A stretch of DNA of 64,000 nucleotides from Bordetella genomosp. 8 (GTDB taxonomy: Bacteria > Pseudomonadota > Gammaproteobacteria > Burkholderiales > Burkholderiaceae_B), in assembly GCF_002119685.1 (NCBI RefSeq), contig NZ_CP021108.1, forward strand, positions 62,001 through 126,000, given 5' to 3'. Both the position numbers and the translations under genes were made by a program. Of the stretch, positions 56,672 to 64,000 are shown in pieces; the first letter of the stretch is position 1; each line of letters starts with the position of its first letter. The notes beneath the pieces were generated by a model that was not told the DNA's origin, ran no database searches, and saw nothing but the letters and a program-made list of their open reading frames with translations.

Positions 56672-58279
56672 CTACATGCGGAACACGCCGAAGCGGGTTT
56701 CCGGTATGGGCGCATTCAAGGCGGCCGACAGGCCCAGCGCCAGCACGCGCCGCGTATCCGCGGGCGCGATGATGCCGTCGTCCCAGAGCCGCGCCGTGGC
56801 ATGGTAGGGATGGCCTTCGCGTTCGTACTGCTCGCGGATGGGCGCCTTGAAGGCTTCTTCCTGTTCGGCCGACCACGTGCCGCCCTTGGCCTGGACGCCA
56901 TCGCGCCGCACCGTCGCCAGCACGCTGGCGGCCTGTTCGCCGCCCATGACGGAGATGCGCGCGTTGGGCCACATGAACAGCAGGCGCGGCGAATACGCGC
57001 GTCCGCACATGCCGTAATTGCCGGCGCCGAACGACCCGCCGATCAGCACGGTGAACTTGGGCACCGCGGCGGTTGCGACGGCGGTGACCATCTTCGCGCC
57101 ATGGCGCGCGATGCCTTCGTTCTCGTACTTGCGGCCGACCATGAAGCCGGTGATGTTCTGCAGGAACACCAGCGGAATACGCCGTTGCGCGCATAGTTCG
57201 ATGAAGTGCGCGCCCTTCTGCGCCGACTCGGAAAACAGGATGCCGTTGTTGGCGACGATGCCCACCGGCATGCCGTACACGTGCGCGAAGCCCGTGACCA
57301 GCGTCTGTCCGAAGCGCGCCTTGAATTCGTCGAAGGCGGAATCGTCGACGATGCGCGCGATGACCTCGCGCACGTCGTAGGGCTTGCGCGTATCCGCCGG
57401 GATGATGCCGTTCAATTCCTGCGGGTCGTAGCGCGGCTCGCGCACCGGCTGCAGCGCCAGCGGCCGCGGCTTGTTGAGGTTCAGCCGGGCCACCGCGTCG
57501 CGCGCCAGCCGCAGCGCGTGATGATCGTCCGCCGCCAGGTGGTCGGCCACGCCGGACAGCCGCGTATGCACGTCGCCGCCGCCCAGGTCTTCCGCGCTGA
57601 CTTCTTCGCCGGTGGCGGCCTTCACCAGCGGCGGGCCGCCCAGGAAGATGGTCCCCTGGTCGCGCACGATGATGGACTCGTCGCTCATGGCGGGCACGTA
57701 GGCGCCGCCCGCCGTGCACGATCCCATCACCACCGCGATCTGCGCGATGCCGTCGGCCGACATGACGGCCTGGTTGTAGAAGATGCGGCCGAAATGGTCG
57801 CGATCGGGAAAGACGTCTTCCTGGCGCGGCAGGTTGGCGCCGCCCGAGTCCACCAGGTAGATGCAGGGCAAGCGGTTCTGCGCGGCGATCTCCTGCGCGC
57901 GCAGGTGCTTCTTGACGGTCATCGGGTAATAGGTGCCGCCCTTCACGGTCGCGTCATTGCACACGATGACGCATTCCGTGCCGGACACGCGGCCGATCCC
58001 GGTGATCAGGCCGGCCGCCGGCGCTTCGCCGTCGTACATGCCATGCGCGGCCAGCGGCGACAGCTCCAGGAACGGCGAGCCCGGGTCCAGCAGGTGTTCG
58101 ACTCGCTGGCGCGGCAGCAGCTTGCCGCGAGAGACGTGCTTGGCGCGGGCGGCTTCGCCGCCGCCCTGCGCGGCGGCCGCCATCTGCGCGCGCAGATCTT
58201 CCAGCAAGCCTGTCATCACGCGGGCGTTGTCCTGAAAGTCCTGCCCGCGCGGGTTGATGCGCGATTCGATGATGGCCAT
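56672..58279 (-). CDS. liuB: Methylcrotonyl-CoA carboxylase carboxyltransferase subunit
   Basis: 535-aa beta subunit (MccB/LiuB) that moves carboxylate from biotin to 3-methylcrotonyl-CoA. Carboxyltransferase features: [71 protein letters not shown] and [12 protein letters not shown]. It lies 13 bases after the thiolase stop and 22 bases before liuD. Confidence 0.95.
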   Translation of the reverse strand: MAIIESRINPRGQDFQDNARVMTGLLEDLRAQMAAAAQGGGEAARAKHVSRGKLLPRQRVEHLLDPGSPFLELSPLAAHGMYDGEAPAAGLITGIGRVSGTECVIVCNDATVKGGTYYPMTVKKHLRAQEIAAQNRLPCIYLVDSGGANLPRQEDVFPDRDHFGRIFYNQAVMSADGIAQIAVVMGSCTAGGAYVPAMSDESIIVRDQGTIFLGGPPLVKAATGEEVSAEDLGGGDVHTRLSGVADHLAADDHHALRLARDAVARLNLNKPRPLALQPVREPRYDPQELNGIIPADTRKPYDVREVIARIVDDSAFDEFKARFGQTLVTGFAHVYGMPVGIVANNGILFSESAQKGAHFIELCAQRRIPLVFLQNITGFMVGRKYENEGIARHGAKMVTAVATAAVPKFTVLIGGSFGAGNYGMCGRAYSPRLLFMWPNARISVMGGEQAASVLATVRRDGVQAKGGTWSAEQEEAFKAPIREQYEREGHPYHATARLWDDGIIAPADTRRVLALGLSAALNAPIPETRFGVFRM

Positions 58280-58292
58280 CGCCGCGCGCGCC

Positions 58293-59474
58293 TTACAGCA
58301 TCTCGATGGCCATGGCCACGGCTTCGCCGCCGCCGATGCACAGCGTGGCGACGCCGCGCTTGCGCTCGTTCTTGCGCAGCGCGCCGACCAGCGTGGCCAT
58401 CAGCCGCGCGCCGGAGGCGCCGATGGGATGGCCCAGCGCGGTGGCGCCGCCGTGCACGTTCACCTTGCTGTGCGGGATATTGAATTCTTTCATCACGCCC
58501 ATCGTGACCACCGCGAACGCCTCGTTCACTTCATAGAGGTCGACGTCTTCCGCGCGCCAGCCGGTCTTCTGGAACAGGTTCTTCAGCGCGCCGATGGGCG
58601 CCGTGGTGAACCATTGCGGTTCCTGGGAATGCTGGGCATGGCCGACGATGCGCGCCAGCGGCTTCACGCCGAGCTTGTCGGCGGTGGACTGGCGCATCAG
58701 CACCATGGCGGCGGCGCCGTCGGAAATCGACGCGGAGGTCGCGGCGGTCACCGTGCCGTCCTTCTTGAAGGCGGGCTTCAGGGTAGGGATTTTTTCCGGC
58801 ATGGCCTTGGTCGGGGCTTCGTCGGTGTCGATGACGGTATCGCCCTTGCGCCCGGCCACCGTCACCGGCGTGATTTCCCATTTGAAGCTGCCGTCTTCCG
58901 TGGCCGTGCGGGCGCGCCGCAGCGATTCCGTGGAAAACGCATCCTGTTCTTCGCGCGTGAACTCGAAGCGCTTGGCGCAGTCCTCGGCGAACACGCCCAT
59001 GGCGGTGCCGCGCTGGTAGGCGTCTTCGAGGCCGTCCAGGGCCATATGGTCATAGACGGTGGAATGGCCGTAGCGATAGCCCTGGCGGCCCTTCATCAGC
59101 AGATAGGGCGCATTGCTCATGCTTTCCTGGCCGCCGGCCACCACGACTTGCGCCGAACCGGCCGCCAGCAGGTCGTGGCCCAGCATGGCCGCCTTCAGGC
59201 CGGACCCGCAGACCTTGTGCACGGTGGTGCAGGCCACGCCTTGCGGCAGGCCCGCGCCCAGCGCGGCCTGGCGGGCCGGCGCCTGGCCCTGGCCGGCCTG
59301 CAGCACGTTGCCCATCAGGACTTCGTCCACCTGCTCGGGCTTGAGTCCGGCGCGCTCGACGGCGGCCTTGATGGCGACGGAACCCAGCTCGTGCGCGGCC
59401 AGGCCGGACAAGCTGCCCAGCATGCCGCCCATGGGGGTGCGCGCGACGGAAACGATGACGATGGGATCGGACAT
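58293..59474 (-). CDS. Acetyl-CoA acetyltransferase (thiolase)
   Basis: 393-aa thiolase II. Active residues: Cys in [12 protein letters not shown] (about residue 89), His in [15 protein letters not shown] and Cys in [13 protein letters not shown]. In liu clusters it completes leucine degradation by handling acetoacetyl-CoA. AGGAG lies before the ATG. Placed between liuA and liuB, so co-expressed with the pathway. Confidence 0.94.
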   Translation of the reverse strand: MSDPIVIVSVARTPMGGMLGSLSGLAAHELGSVAIKAAVERAGLKPEQVDEVLMGNVLQAGQGQAPARQAALGAGLPQGVACTTVHKVCGSGLKAAMLGHDLLAAGSAQVVVAGGQESMSNAPYLLMKGRQGYRYGHSTVYDHMALDGLEDAYQRGTAMGVFAEDCAKRFEFTREEQDAFSTESLRRARTATEDGSFKWEITPVTVAGRKGDTVIDTDEAPTKAMPEKIPTLKPAFKKDGTVTAATSASISDGAAAMVLMRQSTADKLGVKPLARIVGHAQHSQEPQWFTTAPIGALKNLFQKTGWRAEDVDLYEVNEAFAVVTMGVMKEFNIPHSKVNVHGGATALGHPIGASGARLMATLVGALRKNERKRGVATLCIGGGEAVAMAIEML

Positions 59475-59627
59475 GATGGACTCCTGTTCAGCGGGGCGGC
59501 CTGGCCGCCGTCATGGATGCGCCCTGGCCTTGGCGGCAGTGGCGCGGGTTCGTTCGGGTGTAGGTTCTCAGGTTCGGTTCTGGCGGAATCGTGCGGGATC
59601 TGTCCGGCACGGCGTGCCGGCGTGGCC

Positions 59628-60806
59628 TTACGCGGTTTCGTTGAAGAGTTCGCGTCCGATCAGCATACGGCGGATTTCGCTGGTGCCGGCGCCGATCTCG
59701 TACAGCTTGGCGTCGCGCCACAGGCGGCCGGTGGGAAATTCGTTGATGTAGCCGTTCCCGCCCAGGATCTGCACGCCTTCGCCGGCCATCCAGGTGGCCT
59801 TTTCAGCGGTGTACAGGATGAGCGCCGCGCAATCCTTGCGGATCTGCCGCACGTGGCCCGCGCCCAGGCGGTCCAGGTTGCGGCCGACCGTGTAGCAGAA
59901 GGCCCGGCTGGCCTGCAGGCCGGCATACATATCGGCCACCTTGCCCTGGATCAGCTGGAATTCGCCGATGGCCTGGCCGAACTGCTTGCGGTCGTGGATA
60001 TAGGGCACCACCACGTCCATCACGGCCTGCATGATGCCCAGCGGGCCTCCGGCCAGGACGGCGCGTTCGTAGTCCAGCCCGCTCATCAACACCTTGACGC
60101 CGCCGTTGATCTCGCCAAGGACGTTTTCCGCGGGGACTTCGCAGTCCTGGAACACGAGCTCGCCCGTATGGCTGCCGCGCATGCCCAGCTTGTCCAGCTT
60201 CTGCGCGACGGAAAAGCCGGCAAAGCCCTTTTCCACCAGGAAGGCGGTGATGCCGCGCTGCCTGGCTTCCGGATCGGTCTTGGCGTAGACGACCAGCGTG
60301 TCCGCGTCGGGACCGTTGGTGATCCACATCTTGCTGCCGTTCAATACGTAGCGGTCGCCTTTCCTGTCCGCGCGCAGGGTCATGCTGACGACGTCCGAGC
60401 CCGCGCCGGGCTCGCTCATCGCCAGCGCGCCCACGTGCTCGCCGGAGATCAGCTTGGGCAGGTAGCGCTGCTTTTGCGCCTCGGTGCCGTTGCGGTTGAT
60501 CTGGTTGACGCACAGATTGGAGTGGGCGCCGTAGGACAGGCCCACCGAGGCGCTGGCGCGGGAGATTTCCTCCATGGCCACCATGTGCGCCAGGTAACCC
60601 ATATCGGCGCCGCCGTAGGCTACGCTGGCGGTCATGCCCAGGACGCCCAGGTCGCCGAGCTTTTTCCACAAATCCATGGGGAACTGGTCGCTGCGGTCGA
60701 TTTCCGCCGCCCGGGGAGCGATCTCCGCCTGGGCGAAACGGCGCACGCTGTCGCGCAGCAGGTCCAGGTCTTCGCCCAGATCGAAACTCAGGCCGGGAAT
60801 TTCCAT
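59628..60806 (-). CDS. liuA: Isovaleryl-CoA dehydrogenase
   Basis: 392-aa acyl-CoA dehydrogenase that oxidises isovaleryl-CoA to 3-methylcrotonyl-CoA. FAD-domain motif [35 protein letters not shown], and the catalytic Glu in [14 protein letters not shown] (isovaleryl-CoA DH position). C-terminal [16 protein letters not shown] strong GAGGAG precedes the ATG. First gene of the operon; a LiuR palindrome lies about 110 bases upstream. Confidence 0.94.
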   Translation of the reverse strand: MEIPGLSFDLGEDLDLLRDSVRRFAQAEIAPRAAEIDRSDQFPMDLWKKLGDLGVLGMTASVAYGGADMGYLAHMVAMEEISRASASVGLSYGAHSNLCVNQINRNGTEAQKQRYLPKLISGEHVGALAMSEPGAGSDVVSMTLRADRKGDRYVLNGSKMWITNGPDADTLVVYAKTDPEARQRGITAFLVEKGFAGFSVAQKLDKLGMRGSHTGELVFQDCEVPAENVLGEINGGVKVLMSGLDYERAVLAGGPLGIMQAVMDVVVPYIHDRKQFGQAIGEFQLIQGKVADMYAGLQASRAFCYTVGRNLDRLGAGHVRQIRKDCAALILYTAEKATWMAGEGVQILGGNGYINEFPTGRLWRDAKLYEIGAGTSEIRRMLIGRELFNETA

Positions 60807-60916
60807 GCATGTCTCCTCAGAGGGTGCGTCGCACGCTTCGGCTGGAAGGCGCGCCGTGGCCGTGGGCCATCTTGCGCCAGCCGCCCGGCCGGATGCAATG
60901 CTGCGGCGCTTATATT

Positions 60917-60932
60917 ACGTTTACGTAAACGT
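60917..60932. promoter_or_regulatory. LiuR-type operator upstream of liuA
   Basis: Perfect 16-base palindrome ACGTTTACGTAAACGT. It matches the palindromic operator class known for LiuR (MerR family). Located 111-126 bases before liuA. Confidence 0.8.
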
Positions 60933-61006
60933 TAGATCAATACGGCATTTCTACGGGTCGTGGCTACGGTGTTCTGGCGGCGGTCCTTTCAGGGTCGCGG
61001 GGCGAT

Positions 61007-61062
61007 GGGTTTACGGGTTATGGGGGTACGGGCCTAGGGTTACGGGCCAAGGATTACAGGCC
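61007..61062. repeat. Degenerate tandem repeats after liuR
   Basis: Four imperfect copies of GGGTTACGGGCC at 14-15-base spacing, immediately downstream of the liuR stop. No role is evident. Confidence 0.6.
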
Positions 61063-61070
61063 GAGAGGCC

Positions 61071-61454
61071 TCAGCGCCCGCCGTCCAGCAGGCGGCGGCA
61101 TTCGGCTTCCTGCGCCGCGATCTCGCCCAGGGTTTCCTCGATGTCCTGCCGCTGCCGCTCCAGCGCGTCCCGGTGGCGGGTCAGCACGGCCAGGTACTGG
61201 CGCAGCTGCTGCGCCTCGGTATCGCCCGGACCGTCATACATGTCGATCAGCGTACGGATTTCCGACAGCTGCAGGCCCAGCCGCTTGCCGCGCAGGGCCA
61301 GCTTGAGCCGGGTGCGGTCGCGCGCGTCGTAGACGCGGTTGCGGCCCTCCCGCGACGGGCTGACGATGCCCTGGTCCTCGTAGAACCGGATCGTGCGCGG
61401 CGTGATGTCGAACTCGCGGGCGAGTTCGGAGATGGTCCAGGAGGCGGGTGGCAT
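61071..61454 (-). CDS. liuR: MerR-family regulator LiuR
   Basis: 127-aa MerR-type regulator: N-terminal ISELAREFDITPRTIRFYEDQG (helix-turn-helix, residues about 8-29), then NRVYDARDRTRLKLALRGKRLGLQL and a C-terminal coiled-coil with no metal-binding Cys. LiuR regulators control leucine and fatty-acid degradation in beta- and gammaproteobacteria. Located directly upstream of liuA on the same strand, divergent from the metallo-beta-lactamase-fold gene. It ends 264 bases before liuA. Confidence 0.92.
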   Translation of the reverse strand: MPPASWTISELAREFDITPRTIRFYEDQGIVSPSREGRNRVYDARDRTRLKLALRGKRLGLQLSEIRTLIDMYDGPGDTEAQQLRQYLAVLTRHRDALERQRQDIEETLGEIAAQEAECRRLLDGGR

Positions 61455-61465
61455 GGCGTTGGCAG

Positions 61466-61481
61466 CTTACGTAAACGTCAA
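61466..61481. promoter_or_regulatory. LiuR-type operator between liuR and the MBL gene
   Basis: CTTACGTAAACGTCAA: one half matches the 60917 site (TACGTAAACGT), the other is degenerate. Lies 12 bases before liuR and 44 bases before the MBL gene, suiting autoregulation and divergent control. Confidence 0.7.
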
Positions 61482-61524
61482 TTATGATGGCCTGAACGCC
61501 ACCGTCAAGCTGGGAGTAGCCGTT

Positions 61525-62634
61525 ATGAACCCGAATGAGCACAAGCTGGAGTATCCCTGGGGCGACAGCCAGCCCGAAGCCGGCATTGCCCGCGAGCTGG
61601 CCCCGGGTGTCCGCTGGGTGCGCATGCCGCTGCCCTTTGCCCTGGACCACATCAACCTGTGGCTGCTGCGCGATGAAATCGACGGCCGCCAGGGCTGGAC
61701 CGTGGTGGATACCGGCATCAGCCGGGATGAAGTGAAAACCCTGTGGGAAAGCATATTCGAGCACCAGTTGGATGGCCTGCCGGTGCTGCGGGTGCTGGTG
61801 ACCCATATGCATCCGGACCACGTCGGCCTGGCCGACTGGATCTGCCGGCGCTGGAACGCGCCGCTGTGGATGACGAATACGGACTATGCCGTCGCCTGCC
61901 TGTTCTCGCGGGGCGGCACCGGCACCAGCGGCGGCGCGGGGGCGGGCGGCGATGACGCCGTCGCCCACTTCGCCCGCCACGGCCTGGTCGATCCGGACGC
62001 CCAGCAGCAGATACGCGAGCGCGCCGGCTACTACCCCAACCTGGTGCCCGGCATGCCGGCCCGCTTCACGCGCATCATGGACGGCGACCTGATACGCATC
62101 GGCGGCCATGAATGGCGCGTCATCGTCGGCTACGGCCATGCCCCCGAACACGCCTCGCTCTATTGCGCCGCCCTGAACGTGCTGATTTCCGGCGATATGG
62201 TGCTGCCGCGGATTTCGACCAATATCAGCGTCTTCAACTACGAGCCCGAATCCAACCCCTTGCCCCTGTACCTGCGGTCGCTGGACGGCTACGCCGGCCT
62301 GCCCGCCGATGCGCTGGTATTGCCTTCCCATGGGCGCCCTTTCAAGGGCCTGCACGAGCGCATCGCCCAGCAGCATGCCCACCACGCCGATCGTCTCGCC
62401 GAGGTCGTGGCCGCCTGTGCCGAACCCCGCAGCGCTTTCGATATCGTGCCCGTGCTGTTCAGGCGCAAGCTCGACCTGCATCAGATGACCTTCGCGATGG
62501 GCGAATCGCTGGCGCATCTGCACGCGCTGTATTTCGACGGCAGCCTGACGCGGCGGACGGGCGACGACGGCATCGTGCGCTTCACGGTCGCCCTGGGCGC
62601 CGCCCAGGCCTCGCCGGTGAAGATGGCATCATAG
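61525..62634 (+). CDS. Metallo-beta-lactamase-fold hydrolase
   Basis: 369-aa MBL-fold protein. The metal motif LVTHMHPDHVGLADW (HxHxDH, about residues 89-103) and the later GHAPEHASLYC, ISGDMVLP and LPSHGRPF are all present, so two metals can bind. GGGAG lies upstream of the ATG. It contains a Gly-rich loop (about 130-145). The LiuR site suggests it belongs to the acyl-CoA degradation regulon, perhaps as a thioesterase-like enzyme, but this is inference. Confidence 0.85.
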   Translation: MNPNEHKLEYPWGDSQPEAGIARELAPGVRWVRMPLPFALDHINLWLLRDEIDGRQGWTVVDTGISRDEVKTLWESIFEHQLDGLPVLRVLVTHMHPDHVGLADWICRRWNAPLWMTNTDYAVACLFSRGGTGTSGGAGAGGDDAVAHFARHGLVDPDAQQQIRERAGYYPNLVPGMPARFTRIMDGDLIRIGGHEWRVIVGYGHAPEHASLYCAALNVLISGDMVLPRISTNISVFNYEPESNPLPLYLRSLDGYAGLPADALVLPSHGRPFKGLHERIAQQHAHHADRLAEVVAACAEPRSAFDIVPVLFRRKLDLHQMTFAMGESLAHLHALYFDGSLTRRTGDDGIVRFTVALGAAQASPVKMAS

Positions 62635-62662
62635 GCGGACTGGCAACCGTTTCATCCGTCTC

Positions 62663-63868
62663 ATGGCTTCCGATTCCAAGCACCTCGACACCCTGCTGCA
62701 GCACACCGGCATCGCCGGATTCGATCCCGCCACCGGCGCCGCGCCGGTAGGGCTGCCGCCGGTGCGCACCAGCACCGTGCGGTTCCAGAGCCTGGCCGCC
62801 CTGGAAGAAGCGGAACGCCGCAAGGCGGCCGGCGAACGCGTGGTGGCCTACGGCCGCATGGGCCTGGATACCCACGTGGCGCTGGAAGACGTGTTCAAGC
62901 ACCTGGAGCTAGGCACGCACTGCTACCTGGCGCCGTCCGGCCTGTCGGCCATCACCCTGGCGTTCATGTCGCTGCTGTCCGCCGGCGATCATGCGCTGGT
63001 CGCCGACAACGTCTACGGCCCGGTGCATTCCCTGGACCAGGCGGTGCTGAACCGGATGGGCATCACGCTCACGTATTTCGCGCCCAATTACGACGACATC
63101 GATGCCCTGGTGCGGCCGAACACGCGCCTGCTGTACGTGGAGTCGCCTGGATCGCTGTTGTTCGAAATGCTCGATATCCCGGCGCTGGCGGAAAAGGCGC
63201 GACGGCATGGCCTGGTGCTCGCCACCGACAATACCTGGGGCTCGGGCTATATCTACCAGCCGCTGGCGCTGGGCGCGCAGGTGTCGGTGGTCGCCGGCAC
63301 CAAGTACGTCGGCGGCCATTCCGACCTGATGCTGGGCGCGGTGGTCACCAATGACGAAGCGCTGGCCCAGCGTATCAACAAGACCCAGTACGCCATGGGC
63401 TATTCGATCAGCGCCGACGACGCCTGGCTGGCCTTGCGCGGGGTGCGCACGCTGCCCTTGCGCCTGGCGCAGCATGCGCGCAATGCGCTGCAGGTATGCG
63501 ATTTTTTGTCGACGCGGCCGGAGATTGCCCGGCTCTATCATCCGGCGCTGCCGTCCGACCCCGGGCATGGCTTGTGGCAGCGCGACTGCACCGGATCCAA
63601 CGGGATGATGGCCGCGGCGCTGCGCCTGGCGCCGGCGCAGGCGCGCGTCTTCGTCGACAGCCTGAAGCTGTTCAGCATCGGCTATTCGTGGGGCGGCTTC
63701 GAAAGCCTGGTGCAGCTGGTGTCGCCTGACTATCTGGCCGGGCACCGGTACTGGCAAGGCGATGCTCCCGCCCTGGTGCGCCTGCATATCGGCCTGGAAT
63801 CGCCGGCGGACCTGATCGATGACCTGGCCCAGGCGCTGGATCGCGCGTCGGCCTCGGCGGCATCGTAG
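62663..63868 (+). CDS. Cystathionine beta-lyase-type PLP enzyme (MetC-like)
   Basis: 401-aa Cys/Met-metabolism PLP enzyme (cystathionine gamma-synthase family). PLP Lys in SVVAGTKYVGGHSDLM (about residue 213); YLAPSGLSAITLAF and TDNTWGSGY are family features. C-terminal SIGYSWGGFESLVQ is typical of MetC. It would cleave cystathionine to homocysteine, pyruvate and ammonia. 28 bases after the MBL gene on the same strand, perhaps co-transcribed. Confidence 0.9.
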   Translation: MASDSKHLDTLLQHTGIAGFDPATGAAPVGLPPVRTSTVRFQSLAALEEAERRKAAGERVVAYGRMGLDTHVALEDVFKHLELGTHCYLAPSGLSAITLAFMSLLSAGDHALVADNVYGPVHSLDQAVLNRMGITLTYFAPNYDDIDALVRPNTRLLYVESPGSLLFEMLDIPALAEKARRHGLVLATDNTWGSGYIYQPLALGAQVSVVAGTKYVGGHSDLMLGAVVTNDEALAQRINKTQYAMGYSISADDAWLALRGVRTLPLRLAQHARNALQVCDFLSTRPEIARLYHPALPSDPGHGLWQRDCTGSNGMMAAALRLAPAQARVFVDSLKLFSIGYSWGGFESLVQLVSPDYLAGHRYWQGDAPALVRLHIGLESPADLIDDLAQALDRASASAAS

Positions 63869-63875
63869 GGAACGG

Positions 63876-64000
63876 TCAGCGCACCGACGTCGCCAGCCGC
63901 AGGGCCAGGCCGGCGAAGACCACGCCCGCGCAGATATCCAGCATGCGGCGGGCGCGTGGCGAACGCTGCAGCATCGCCCCCGCCGCCCCGGAAAATACCG
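63876..64000 (-). CDS. C-terminus of a LysE/RhtB-type exporter (partial)
   Basis: The last 40 residues are visible: a basic loop LQRSPRARRMLD followed by a hydrophobic helix (ICAGVVFAGLALRLAT) and stop. This pattern is the usual end of LysE/RhtB amino-acid exporters. The rest lies beyond the window. Convergent with the MetC-like gene. Confidence 0.65.
   Translation of the reverse strand, partial: VFSGAAGAMLQRSPRARRMLDICAGVVFAGLALRLATSVR

Overview
The window is GC-rich (roughly two thirds G+C), densely packed bacterial DNA with long same-strand operons, ATGA/GTGA stop-start overlaps and good Shine-Dalgarno sites. The gene content points to a beta-proteobacterium of the order Burkholderiales, most likely Bordetella or a close Alcaligenaceae relative: several HAAT-type (Liv) ABC transporters beside catabolic genes, LysR regulators, a leucine/isovalerate (liu) operon with a MerR-type LiuR, Smg, GluQ-RS and a topoisomerase III with a basic tail. 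The genus is an inference. No rRNA, tRNA, prophage, insertion sequence or CRISPR array was seen.

Layout. (1) 1-7144, minus strand: cellulose synthesis operon bcsD-bcsP/R-like-bcsQ-bcsA-bcsB-bcsZ, running off the left edge. (2) 7472-14421, minus: amidase, a complete five-gene Liv transporter and a PuuE-like deacetylase; divergent from them (14622-16548, plus) a LysR regulator and an asparaginase-family enzyme that lacks a canonical active-site Asp. (3) 16549-17380: gene-free stretch with a large imperfect inverted repeat (arms of about 120 bp) around orphan operator-like direct repeats. (4) 17381-25310, minus: two enolase-superfamily enzymes, a second Liv transporter (with a LivM-LivG fusion) and an SMP-30 lactonase, divergent from a LysR gene; this looks like an uptake-and-degradation operon for a sugar acid or other carboxylate. 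(5) 26459-37000: mixed single genes (acylphosphatase, an alpha/beta hydrolase with Glu at the nucleophile position, PhyH dioxygenase, zinc-ribbon protein, ketopantoate-reductase-like protein, SnoaL-like protein, deoxyribosyltransferase-like protein, ribB under an FMN riboswitch, SET-domain protein, Lrp regulator divergent from an acetolactate-synthase-type enzyme, aldehyde dehydrogenase). (6) 37004-43942: topB, a fused DUF2157/DUF4401/GDYXXLXY membrane protein, gluQ, smg. (7) 44177-54560: a D-threonine-aldolase-like enzyme, a polar amino-acid ABC transporter, a TM-less chemoreceptor-like protein, a GntR/FCD regulator, an M20 deacylase, a carbamoylase/allantoate-amidohydrolase-type enzyme and an ArgD-like aminotransferase. 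A shared GTATACAAA-type motif lies upstream of three of these units, so they probably form one regulon. (8) 54586-62634: liu operon (liuA, thiolase, liuB, liuD), LiuR and a divergent metallo-beta-lactamase-fold protein, with two LiuR-type palindromes. (9) 62663-64000: a MetC-like PLP lyase and the end of a LysE-type exporter.

The most interesting points are three enzymes with substitutions at canonical catalytic or metal-ligand positions (asparaginase-like, alpha/beta hydrolase, M20), the two transporter-enzyme operons of unknown substrate, the predicted GntR regulon, and the inverted-repeat island at 16.6-17.1 kb. Domain names and functions come from recognising motifs by eye; no database search was run.
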